A DNA stretch of 16,762 nucleotides from Desulfovibrionaceae bacterium (GTDB lineage: Bacteria; Desulfobacterota; Desulfovibrionia; Desulfovibrionales; Desulfovibrionaceae): positions 1 to 16,762 of the forward strand of contig JAUNSE010000009.1 of assembly GCA_030539415.1 (NCBI GenBank). Direction: 5' to 3'. The notes under the pieces are model-generated. The model was not told the DNA's origin, did not search any database, and saw only the letters and a program-made list of their open reading frames with translations. Position numbers and translations under genes: made by a program. Positions 8,388 to 16,573 of this stretch are shown here, piece by piece (within the stretch, counting starts at the first letter, position 1; each line of letters opens with the position of its first letter).

Positions 8388-10850
8388 CTATTCCTCGTCC
8401 TCGCTCTGGGGGAGAATCGCTCCATCGTCGATGCGGTCGCAGGCCACGGCGCGGGCGCCGGCGTCGAGATTGACTATCTTGACCCCCATGGTCGCCCTGC
8501 CCTGCGTGTTGATGTCACCCACGGCAATGCGGATGATCTTGTTGGTGGAGGTGAGCACCACCAGACCGTCCGTATCCTTGACCGGCATGGCCGAAACGAC
8601 ATTGCCGGTCTTGTTGGTGACTTTGAAGTTGATGATGCCGGAGCCGCCGCGGGACTGCAGGCGGTAGAGATCCGCGCTGGACCTCTTTCCGTAGCCCTGC
8701 TCGGACACGGACATGATGGTGCTTGTCATGTCGCTGCCCTTGAGTATGACGGCGGCCACAACCCTGTCCTTCTCCTTCAGCGAAATGCCCTTGACACCGA
8801 CCGCGTTCCTGCCGATGGGCCTGGCTTCGCTGCAGGCGAAGCGGATGGCATAGCCAAGCTTGGTCACAAGCACGGCATGGTCGTTCTCGTGCAGATCGCG
8901 CACCAGCACCAGCGAGTCATTTTCCTTGAGGGAGAGCGCAATGATGCCGTTTCTGGTGCTGCGGGAATACAGGGAAGCCTGGGAGCGCTTCACCATGCCG
9001 GAACTGGTCACGAAGAAGAAGTACTTGTCTTCGGAGAACTGGCGCAGGGCAAGGGCGTTGGTCACCCACTCCCCTTCGCCCAGAGGCAGCAGATTGTTGA
9101 TGTGCACGCCCTTGGCCGTCCGGTTGCCCTCGGGCACCTGATACACCTTGAGATGGTACATGCGCCCCTTGTTGGTGAAAAGGCACAGGTGCTGGTGATT
9201 GGTGGTTGTCAGGAATTCCTGCACATAATCGTCATCCGAAGTGTACAGGGCCGAAATGCCCTTTCCTCCGCGATGCTGCTGATGGTAGTTCTCGAGGCTT
9301 GTGCGCTTGATGTAGCCGCGCCTCGAGAGCGTGATCACCATCTCGTCATCGCTGATCAGGTCCTCGACATCAATGCCGTTGGCCTCATCAGGAACGATTT
9401 CGCTCAGTCTGGGAGTGGCATAGGCCGCGCGGATTTCCTGTATCTCGTCACGGATGACGCCGCGAAGAATTTCGGGATCAGCCAGAATGGACTTGAACCA
9501 CGCGATATTCTTCAGCAGTTCCTGGTACTCGCTCTCGATCTCCTCGCGCTGCAGCCCGGTGAGGCGCTGCAGGCGCATGTCGAGGATGGCCTTGGCCTGG
9601 AGATCGTCAAGACTGAAGCGGTCCATCAGGCCCTGCCTGGCTTCCTCGGGACTCTTCGAGGCGCGGATGAGGGCCACCACTTCGTCGATATTGTCAATGG
9701 CCGTGCGCAGTCCCTCAAGAATATGGGCCCTGGCCTCGGACTTGTCGAGGTCATAGCGCGTGCGGCGGATGACAACTTCGCGCCTGAAATCCAGGAACGT
9801 GGTCAGGGCCGTCTTGAGATTGAGCAGGACAGGCCTGTTGTCGACCACGGCCAGCATGTTGATGCCGAAGCTGGTCTCCAGAGAAGTGTATTTGTACAGA
9901 TACTTGATGACGATGTCCGGAATCACGCCTCGGCGCAGGTCCACCACGATGCGTATGCCGCGGCGGTCGGATTCGTCACGCAGGTCCACCACGCCCTCGA
10001 TCTTGCGCTCGTTGACCAGCTGGGAAATCTTCTTCACCAGCACGGACTTGTTCACGCCGTAGGGAATTTCGCGGATCACTAGGGCCTTGCTGTTCTTGCT
10101 GCGGTCCTCAACCTCCACACGGCCGCGTATTTTCACCGTACCGCGGCCGGTGCGGTAGGCATCGTACAGACCGCGGCCCGCGAAGACCAGACCCTTGGTG
10201 GGGAAGTCGGGACCCTTCACCACATCCATGAGATCCTCGACTGTGGCGTCGGGATTGTCGATGAGCATGGTGACGGCGTCGCACAATTCGCCGAGGTTGT
10301 GGGTGGGGATGTTGGTCGCCATGCCCACCGCGATGCCCGAAGATCCGTTGAGGAGCAGATTCGGCACCTTGGCCGGCAGAATGGACGGCTCGTCGAGCGA
10401 GCCGTCATAGTTGGGTCTGAAATTGACAGTGTTCTTTTCAAGGTCGCCGAGGAATTCACCGGCGAGCTTGGCCATGCGCACTTCGGTGTAACGCATGGCG
10501 GCGGCGGAGTCGCCGTCGATGGAGCCGAAGTTGCCCTGACCGTCAACAAGCGGTTCGCGCATGTTGAAGTCCTGGGCCAGACGCACCAGGGCATCATAGA
10601 CAGCCGTGTCACCGTGGGGATGGTATTTGCCTATGACATCGCCGACGACGCGGGCGGATTTCTTGTGGGCCCTGTTATATGTGTTCCCGAGCTCCGACAT
10701 GGCGAAAAGAATGCGCCTGTGCACGGGCTTGAGCCCATCACGGGCATCGGGAATGGCGCGGCCGATAATGACCGAGAGGGAGTACTCCAGATAGGAGCGG
10801 CGTAGCTCCTTCTCGATATCGACCTGATTTTCATTGAGAATGCTGCTCAC
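8388..10850 (-). CDS. gyrA: DNA gyrase subunit A
   Basis: GyrA carries the DNA breakage-reunion activity of gyrase, which introduces negative supercoils; it works as A2B2 with GyrB, encoded just upstream. The 820 residues comprise the winged-helix and tower domains, with the catalytic tyrosine at Tyr121 in AAMRYTEVR, then the C-terminal beta-pinwheel. The quinolone-resistance region HPHGDTAVYD has Thr82 (E. coli Ser83) and Asp86 (E. coli Asp87). Thr at the first position is a common wild-type state and alone does not show acquired resistance. The GyrA-box reads QHRGGKG (525-531) instead of the usual Q[RK]RGG[RK]G. The protein ends in an acidic tail (SEDEE). The start is GTG 10850 with GAGG five bases upstream. 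Confidence 0.97.
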   Translation of the reverse strand: MSSILNENQVDIEKELRRSYLEYSLSVIIGRAIPDARDGLKPVHRRILFAMSELGNTYNRAHKKSARVVGDVIGKYHPHGDTAVYDALVRLAQDFNMREPLVDGQGNFGSIDGDSAAAMRYTEVRMAKLAGEFLGDLEKNTVNFRPNYDGSLDEPSILPAKVPNLLLNGSSGIAVGMATNIPTHNLGELCDAVTMLIDNPDATVEDLMDVVKGPDFPTKGLVFAGRGLYDAYRTGRGTVKIRGRVEVEDRSKNSKALVIREIPYGVNKSVLVKKISQLVNERKIEGVVDLRDESDRRGIRIVVDLRRGVIPDIVIKYLYKYTSLETSFGINMLAVVDNRPVLLNLKTALTTFLDFRREVVIRRTRYDLDKSEARAHILEGLRTAIDNIDEVVALIRASKSPEEARQGLMDRFSLDDLQAKAILDMRLQRLTGLQREEIESEYQELLKNIAWFKSILADPEILRGVIRDEIQEIRAAYATPRLSEIVPDEANGIDVEDLISDDEMVITLSRRGYIKRTSLENYHQQHRGGKGISALYTSDDDYVQEFLTTTNHQHLCLFTNKGRMYHLKVYQVPEGNRTAKGVHINNLLPLGEGEWVTNALALRQFSEDKYFFFVTSSGMVKRSQASLYSRSTRNGIIALSLKENDSLVLVRDLHENDHAVLVTKLGYAIRFACSEARPIGRNAVGVKGISLKEKDRVVAAVILKGSDMTSTIMSVSEQGYGKRSSADLYRLQSRGGSGIINFKVTNKTGNVVSAMPVKDTDGLVVLTSTNKIIRIAVGDINTQGRATMGVKIVNLDAGARAVACDRIDDGAILPQSEDEE

Positions 10851-10867
10851 AATTACCTCGAATTGCC

Positions 10868-10883
10868 AACGAATTCTTTCGTT
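10868..10883. other. Small hairpin in the gyrB-gyrA gap
   Basis: AACGAA and TTCGTT form a six-bp stem with a TTCT loop within the 56-bp gap between gyrB and gyrA. No T-tract follows in the direction of transcription. It is weak and could be chance; the two gyrase genes probably share a transcript. Confidence 0.2.
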
Positions 10884-10906
10884 AATCCGTGCTTGTATCC
10901 GCCGCC

Positions 10907-13312
10907 CTAGATGTCAAGGTCCTGGACCTTGAGGGCGTTGCGCTCGATGAACTCGCGCCTGGGCTCGACACGGTCGCCCATGAGTTCCTGAAATGCGTCG
11001 TTGGCCTCTTCGGCATCCTCGACCTGAACCTGAAGCAGGATTCTGTTTTCGGGATTCATGGTGGTGACCCACAGCTGCTCGGGGTTCATTTCGCCGAGAC
11101 CCTTGTAGCGCTGGATGTTGTAGCCCTTGCGAGCCTCGTCAAGCACGGTTTCGAGCAGGGAGAAGCTGTCGCCCACCGGAATGTCGCCGCCGTCCTTCTT
11201 GAGCGTGAAGGAGGAGCCTCCGTAGTTCTGGCGCAGCCCTTCGAAGAAGGCCCAGCCCTGGCGGTACGTTCTGGACGTGAAGAACTCAAGCGGGCGCCTG
11301 GTCTGATGGCTTTGCTCGTTCTGGAAGGTGACGAAGACGCGCTCGGTCCCGTCTTCCTCGGTCACATTGCTGAGGCGGCAGGTGTAGCCGTGCTCCTTGA
11401 GCCAGAGGCAGACGGGGCTTTCGGCATCGGCCAGCGGAGCGTCATCCTCGATCTTCTCGGGGCAGGTCACCAGAGCCAGATAGAGGGGGCGGGGCAGACC
11501 GGTCAATTCGGCACTGTCGACGGCCGTCTTCATCTGCTCGATTTCACCGAGCAGATCCGTGAGTTCGGTGCCCTTGAGAGACTTGTCATTGTCTGTACCG
11601 ATAACCACATTCTCGCTCACCCTGTTCAGCAGGAAGGCGTTGAGTTCGGCGTCATCCTTGATGAACTTCTCGAAGCGAGAGTTGTGAATCCGGTACAGCG
11701 GAGGCTGGGCGATGTAGACATGGCCCTTCTCCACCATTTCCGGATACTGACGGTAAAAGAAGGTCAGCAGGAGCGTGCGGATGTGAGCGCCGTCCACATC
11801 AGCATCGGTCATGATGATGATCTTGTCGTAGCGCAGCTTGGAAAGATCGGTGTCTTCGGCTCCGATGCCTATGCCCATGGCCGTGATAAGAGATTTGACC
11901 TCGTTGTTCGCGAGCATCTTGTCCAGACGGCAGCGCTCGGTGTTGAGGATCTTGCCGCGCAGGGGCAGGATGGCCTGATGCTTGGGATCGCGGCCCTGCT
12001 TGGCGGAACCGCCTGCCGAATCGCCCTCGACTAGGAAGAGTTCGGAATCTTCGGGATTCTTGCTCTGGCAGTCGGCCAGCTTGCCGGGCAGGGCATTGTC
12101 GGTGAGAGCGCCCTTGCGGCGCACAATTTCCTTGGCCCTGCGGGCGGCCTCTCTGGCTCTGGCGGCATCCACGGCCTTTCCGATGATGGAGCGGATATCC
12201 TTGGGATTTTCCTCGAAGAACCGCGTCAGTCCGTCATAGACGGCACCGGAGACAAGACCCGCTATCTCGGAATTGCCGAGCTTGGTCTTGGTCTGCCCCT
12301 CGAACTGCGGATTGGGCAGCTTGACCGAGATGATGGCGACCAGACCTTCACGGGTGTCCTCGCCGGAAAGCTGCACCTTGAGCTTTTTCAGCAGATCAGG
12401 CTGGGTGCTGATGTACCTGTTGATGGCGCGGGTCAGACCGGTGCGGAAGCCGACCAGATGCGTGCCGCCCTCGCCGGTGCGGATATTGTTGGCGTAGGAG
12501 TAGACGGTCTCCTTGTAGCTCGTCGTGTACTGCAGGGCGCAGTCAATGGTTATGTTGTTGACGACGCTTTCAAGGAAAACAACCTGATGCAGGCTTTCCT
12601 CGCCCTGGGCCAGATCCTCGACAAACTGCTTGAGACCTCCCTCGGCGTGGAAGACGTGCTTCTCGCCCGTGCGCTCGTCCTGACATTCGATGACCAGTCC
12701 CTTGTTGAGATAGGCCAGCTCTTCAAAACGGCGCTTGAGGATATCGTAGGAATACTCGGTGGTCTCGAAAATCTCCTCGTCGGGCTTGAAGTGCACGGTC
12801 GTGCCGTGACGGCCGCGGCACTCGCCGATCATCTGCAGCTCCTCGACCGGAACACCGCGGCTGTAGCGCTGCCTGTAGGTCTTGCCGTCTCTGTGCACCC
12901 GTACCTCGAGCCATTCGGACAGGGCATTGACGCAGGACACGCCCACGCCGTGCAGACCGCCGGAGACCTTGTAGCTGTTGTTGTCGAACTTGCCGCCGGC
13001 ATGCAGCTTGGTCATGACCACCTGCACGGCAGGCACGTGTTCCTTGGGATGTTCGTCCACGGGAATGCCGCGTCCGTTGTCACGGACGGTCACGCTGTTG
13101 TCCGTGTGAAGAATGACGGCAATCTTGTTGCAGAACCCGGCCATGGCTTCGTCGATGGAGTTGTCGACAACCTCGTAGACCAGGTGGTGAAGGCCCCTGG
13201 AATCCACGGAACCGATATACATGGCCGGTCTCTTGCGAACGGCAGAGAGACCCTCAAGAACGGTAATGGAGGAAGCGTCGTATTTGCTGCGCTCCTGTTT
13301 CTGTTCTTCCAT
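10907..13312 (-). CDS. gyrB: DNA gyrase subunit B
   Basis: GyrB is the ATPase subunit of gyrase. The 801 residues match the long E. coli-type protein (804). The GHKL ATPase domain shows EVVDNSIDEA (47-56, catalytic Glu47), DNGRGIPV (78-85) and GGLHGVG (118-124). The TOPRIM domain shows EGDSAGG (429-435), PLRGKILN (450-457) and TDADVDG (502-508). A divergent stretch of about 550-730 corresponds to the insertion domain of proteobacterial GyrB. The conserved tail QRYKGLGEMNPEQLW (734-748) follows. ATG 13312 shares one base with the dnaN stop (TAATG), and GAGG ten bases upstream lies within dnaN, so the two are translationally coupled. Confidence 0.97.
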   Translation of the reverse strand: MEEQKQERSKYDASSITVLEGLSAVRKRPAMYIGSVDSRGLHHLVYEVVDNSIDEAMAGFCNKIAVILHTDNSVTVRDNGRGIPVDEHPKEHVPAVQVVMTKLHAGGKFDNNSYKVSGGLHGVGVSCVNALSEWLEVRVHRDGKTYRQRYSRGVPVEELQMIGECRGRHGTTVHFKPDEEIFETTEYSYDILKRRFEELAYLNKGLVIECQDERTGEKHVFHAEGGLKQFVEDLAQGEESLHQVVFLESVVNNITIDCALQYTTSYKETVYSYANNIRTGEGGTHLVGFRTGLTRAINRYISTQPDLLKKLKVQLSGEDTREGLVAIISVKLPNPQFEGQTKTKLGNSEIAGLVSGAVYDGLTRFFEENPKDIRSIIGKAVDAARAREAARRAKEIVRRKGALTDNALPGKLADCQSKNPEDSELFLVEGDSAGGSAKQGRDPKHQAILPLRGKILNTERCRLDKMLANNEVKSLITAMGIGIGAEDTDLSKLRYDKIIIMTDADVDGAHIRTLLLTFFYRQYPEMVEKGHVYIAQPPLYRIHNSRFEKFIKDDAELNAFLLNRVSENVVIGTDNDKSLKGTELTDLLGEIEQMKTAVDSAELTGLPRPLYLALVTCPEKIEDDAPLADAESPVCLWLKEHGYTCRLSNVTEEDGTERVFVTFQNEQSHQTRRPLEFFTSRTYRQGWAFFEGLRQNYGGSSFTLKKDGGDIPVGDSFSLLETVLDEARKGYNIQRYKGLGEMNPEQLWVTTMNPENRILLQVQVEDAEEANDAFQELMGDRVEPRREFIERNALKVQDLDI

Positions 13313-14469
13313 TAAATGTCGTCCTCTTGGTAGTACGTTTTGTTCACAATCTGCATGGGCATGACAATAATGTTGTAATTTTCGTCATCCACGGCCTTGA
13401 AAGAGCACGGACCTTCCCTGGAGGAAAGAGTCACGGACACACTGTCGCCGGGAACATGCTGCAGAATGTCGATCAGGGACTTGGTGACAAAGGCAACTTC
13501 ACTGACAGAACTCTCGCAAACGGCGGAAATGGTTTCCGTGGCCGAACCGGTGGTCTTGTCTCTGGAGTTCAGCGTGACGCTGTCATCATCAATGCTCAGA
13601 TAGACGCCAACCTCGTCCTTGGTATTGAAAATCAGACTGCGCGAAAGGGCGCGCAGGAATTCTTCCTTGCTGATGGTGAGATGGGAGCAGTCATCGCCGC
13701 TAACGCGGCTGATGAATATCGAGTAGTCCACAAAGCTCACCTGGGTCAGAGGCACGCTGAACATGTCCCTGAACTGATTGTCACGAACGTAGAAGCGCTT
13801 GTCTCCGATCATGATTTTGATGTCCTCGGAAGAGAGGAGCTTCTTGATGTCGGAAATGTACTTCTTCTGAATCTTGATGCCGTCAGCGGGAAGATGCTGC
13901 AACAGTTCGTCATTGATGATGGTGACCATGGCAAACTTGTTGCCGTCGAGACCGCAGAAGTCGATTCCGCCCTGCCCGTTCGGCTTGATGCACAGGCAGC
14001 CGAAGGAACTGTCCTCATCATCGGAAATGCAGAAGAGAATCTTCTCGATGATGTCGCTCAGGCTCTCTCCGTTCCAGGTCACTGCATCGCCTTCGGGAAA
14101 CTGGGAAAATTCCTGGAACCACGTCGAAGAGCTGGTGGGCAGTTTGTACAGGCGCTTGCCCTGAGACACGATGACCGTGTTGGCCGACTCGTCTGTCTCG
14201 ATATGAACAAGGCCCGAAGGCAGATTGCGGATAAGGTCCGTCATGGCGCGCGACTGCACGCCGACCAGACCGTCCTCAATCACTTCTGCCGGGTAGGTTC
14301 CAATATATTCGGTGCTGGCATCAGTCGTCATGAAGGAAACGGTGCCCTTCTCCTTGCTGGCCCGAAGCCACATGGTCTTCAGATAGGAAGAGCCCACCTT
14401 CGAAGGGGTGATGTTGCCGGCTTTCTGAACACCACTGACACAGTGTTCGGTATTAAGTGTGATTTTCAT
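13312..14469 (-). CDS. dnaN: DNA polymerase III beta sliding clamp
   Basis: DnaN is the ring-shaped dimer that tethers the replicative polymerase to DNA. The 385 residues cover three clamp domains, beginning MKITLNTEHCVSGVQKAGN. The groove-forming C-terminal signature, usually MPMRL at the very end, appears as MPMQI (370-374), but the protein continues for 11 residues and ends in the acidic EDDI. The sequence is more divergent from model clamps than the gyrase subunits are from theirs. ATG 14469 has GGTGGA close upstream. It is the first gene of the minus-strand run; dnaA, often its upstream neighbour, is absent from the 2.3 kb beyond it. I see no convincing sigma-70 promoter in the first 100 bases upstream. 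Confidence 0.95.
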   Translation of the reverse strand: MKITLNTEHCVSGVQKAGNITPSKVGSSYLKTMWLRASKEKGTVSFMTTDASTEYIGTYPAEVIEDGLVGVQSRAMTDLIRNLPSGLVHIETDESANTVIVSQGKRLYKLPTSSSTWFQEFSQFPEGDAVTWNGESLSDIIEKILFCISDDEDSSFGCLCIKPNGQGGIDFCGLDGNKFAMVTIINDELLQHLPADGIKIQKKYISDIKKLLSSEDIKIMIGDKRFYVRDNQFRDMFSVPLTQVSFVDYSIFISRVSGDDCSHLTISKEEFLRALSRSLIFNTKDEVGVYLSIDDDSVTLNSRDKTTGSATETISAVCESSVSEVAFVTKSLIDILQHVPGDSVSVTLSSREGPCSFKAVDDENYNIIVMPMQIVNKTYYQEDDI

Positions 14470-14589
14470 ATTTCCACCCTATACTCTGCCTCAATGCGGA
14501 AATGGGGCAGTCACGGAAGAATATGGCGAATATGACGAGCGTCTGCCAGAAAAACTGCAATGCAGCTTCCGCTGTTTCTCTTCACTGTT

Positions 14590-14620
14590 GTCCTGTTTTT
14601 TCTCCAAAGAAGAACAGGAC
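14590..14620. repeat. Inverted repeat upstream of dnaN
   Basis: GTCCTGTT (14590-14597) and AACAGGAC (14613-14620) are perfect 8-bp inverted arms 15 bases apart, about 120 bp upstream of the dnaN start. The size suits a regulator's operator or an mRNA leader hairpin. No T-tract follows on either strand that would make it a terminator. Confidence 0.35.
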
Positions 14621-14911
14621 AGGGTTTTCAAAAAAAACAGACAGCACGATTTCTGCATTGCTGTCCGGGCAGACCAAATTTCGCAGGACAAAAATCCTGA
14701 GAAGCGTTCCGGGTGCTTCAAGCTAAGTGGAAGACAAGTAAACCGTACACCCGGTCTGAGCAGAAGAAAAAGCTAAATTGTATGTGTTCCTCCATGGTTA
14801 TTCAGGGCAGAAAAGAAAAGACAGAAGTTTTTCAAATTCTGCCCGCCGGTTAATTCCAAAGGATTCACATACCAAATCATACGCAGAAAATCAAGCAGAT
14901 ATGTCCTTTCT

Positions 14912-14945
14912 AAGCAATTTGTATTGCTTGAATTTTTAGTTTTTT
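14912..14945 (+). terminator. Terminator-like hairpin with no recognised upstream gene
   Basis: AAGCAAT (14912-14918) pairs perfectly with ATTGCTT (14923-14929) around a TTGT loop. T5 (14933-14937) and T6 (14940-14945) follow on the + strand. The stem is short and AT-rich, so it would be weak. Any transcript it ends would run rightward from the dnaN upstream region, where no gene is evident. Confidence 0.35.
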
Positions 14946-15568
14946 GAAGAGGCTGGGACCCACAGTTCCGACAGGGCTCAAGAAGACTCCTCGGGGACAG
15001 GCTAATGCTCTGCTCCGGACGGCATGCCCGTACAGGTCTTCGATGAGGCTGCACGCAAACCTCCTTCTGACACAGCTGGTTTGTCTGTTCTGATGCCCTG
15101 TCCGCACGTCTGACGGCGGCAGAAAGAATTGAACAGCCTGTTTCCCTGGAACCAGCAGTCCTTTCTGCCGATGCGCCTGCTCGGCTGAGCATGACGGCCT
15201 GCGGCGGCATCGCTGCTTTGAGTGTCTTTGCTGTCTTTCCTTTATGAATTTGAAAAAAGAGAAGAAGAGGATAAGGGGGTGTTCGTTTGTGTGAAAATCA
15301 TGCAAGTGTCTGCAATAGTTGTTTTTGAGGTGTTCGTATCTTTTTCGGTTACGAACATTTGCGAACATTTTGCCGACAGCAAAGCACGTTTTGGACAGGA
15401 ATTGTGTTGATGAAATGTTCGTAACTGCAGCAAATGTTACCATGCTGTCTTTATCAAGCATAAGCATTTTGAATAATGTTATATAGTATGTTTTTTACAA
15501 CTTGTTCAAAGTGATGCTGTAATAAGATAAGTGTTTAAGATTTCATAAAAATATTTCATATCGACTCT

Positions 15569-15599
15569 ATGAGCAGATTTGCATGAGCAGATGATCTGC
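15569..15599. repeat. Direct repeat running into a perfect palindrome
   Basis: ATGAGCAGAT occurs at 15569-15578 and again at 15583-15592, a 14-base period. The second copy leads into the perfect hairpin GCAGAT-G-ATCTGC (15587-15599). The arrangement resembles a small protein-binding site within the candidate origin. No binding protein can be named. Confidence 0.4.
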
Positions 15600-15728
15600 C
15601 GGTGCTTCATCCCCTGGAGGCAAATCCCGAATGGCCAGAGATAAACGCGTGCTCGCAATACGTTATACAGGATAGAGCTCTCTCCGCCGCCCTGAAACAC
15701 ACGGGGACAAAAATGTTTGTAAATAGTG

Positions 15729-16354
15729 CAAGTATGCAGAAGTTATGAGCTAATCATGGACAACCGACAGTCTGATGTTGGAATTGTTTTCAGTATCTTG
15801 ATTTTCCTGATGAAAGATTTGACGCACTGCAGCAGGGATGCCGTCTCCATGAGGGCCGGGAAGAAATGTTGCTAACTTCCTCAAGTATTTGAATATATAT
15901 ATTTTAATAGATCTGCCAGTATATGAAATGTTGGAAAATACTTGAAGTACTTGAATTTCAAACAAAAGAGAAAGAGCCTGGTGTCTGAAGAATGTTGATA
16001 ACATATATAATATTTTGATTTTATTGGATACAATATAGTTACCGACATGTCTCCACAGGTTGGAATGGCTGTCTGTAATTGAAATAAGTTATTGTAATTA
16101 CTCGTTTAAGTTCGGTATATAATGGTCCATATGTCAGTAACAACGATAACAGTTTGAAATACAAAGGGATATATGTTGGAAAATGTTTATAATGAGTGTA
16201 ATAATCTGATATTACTGTATTAAATGTGTTATCCAGCAGACAGTTGGCTCTGACGGCCGGCCGGCATTTCTGGAGGCGCGGCCGGTCCGGCCGTCATTTC
16301 TGGACATACCGACAGACAACTGCCTGCCGGGATGTCTGTAAAGTGTACAAGTAT
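15729..16354. repeat. Second recurring motif, CAAGTAT
   Basis: Exact copies lie at 15729-15735, 15882-15888 and 16348-16354 on the + strand and 15938-15944 on the minus strand. A one-mismatch minus-strand copy is at 15947-15953. Two of them form a perfect 10-bp inverted repeat (15881-15890 with 15936-15945) that brackets the 15926 box. They are interspersed with the AAATGTT elements. Confidence 0.4.
16237..16326. repeat. GC-rich imperfect inverted repeat inside AT-rich DNA
   Basis: Outer arms CAGACAGTTG (16237-16246) and CAACTGCCTG (16317-16326) pair with one mismatch. Inner arms GACGGCCGG (16252-16260) and CCGGCCGTC (16287-16295) pair perfectly, with further CCGG pairing inside. The decamer CATTTCTGGA also occurs as a direct repeat at 16265-16274 and 16295-16304, exactly 30 bases apart. 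The block could form a large hairpin or cruciform. Its strong GC content contrasts sharply with flanking AT-rich DNA. Confidence 0.6.
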
Positions 16355-16573
16355 CTGTCTTTACAAAGGTATTTTGCTTGCGAATGTGTAGACTAAATGT
16401 TTGAATCTTATATATTATTTGGGAATTTTTGAATAAAATTTTGCAGCGAAGCGACAACCCTCTTGCCGCTATTTTCCCTCGACATACCCGGAGAGTACGT
16501 TAGAAATGTTTGTAACGAATATAAATTGTTGTTTTATCAGTTATTTTTAGTATTGCTGACAGACAAAATGTTT

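Larger units (their letters stand above)
14470..15270. other. Gene-free stretch upstream of dnaN
   Basis: No reading frame here has family resemblance, a good ribosome-binding site and gene-like composition together. It contains an 8-bp inverted repeat (14590-14620), a T-rich terminator-like hairpin on the + strand (14912-14945), and a GC-richer block (about 14950-15230). The promoter of the dnaN run should lie in the left part, but I could not assign it. The block may hold a decayed gene or an unrecognised RNA. I found no tRNA, tmRNA, SRP RNA or 6S signature. Confidence 0.5.

Noticed and set aside
8261..8425. Longer N-terminus for PurF from an in-frame ATG at 8425
   Set aside because: It would begin inside the gyrA coding end and place about 60 residues before the catalytic cysteine, whereas the family has only a short cleaved propeptide.
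10593..10610. Quinolone-resistance substitution at GyrA Thr82
   Set aside because: Thr at the E. coli Ser83 position is the natural residue in many susceptible bacteria and Asp86 is unchanged, so resistance cannot be inferred.
14459..14776. A 105-codon + strand frame starting inside dnaN
   Set aside because: It starts antisense to the dnaN start codon, has no good ribosome-binding site and a composition typical of noncoding sequence.
14910..15467. A 185-codon frame on the minus strand in the gene-free region
   Set aside because: It crosses from GC-rich to AT-rich DNA and through the repeat boxes, has no family resemblance and overlaps another equally unconvincing frame (14773-15210).
15600..15710. 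Possible tRNA or other stable RNA in a GC-richer patch
   Set aside because: No cloverleaf arms, T-loop consensus or CCA end could be assembled.
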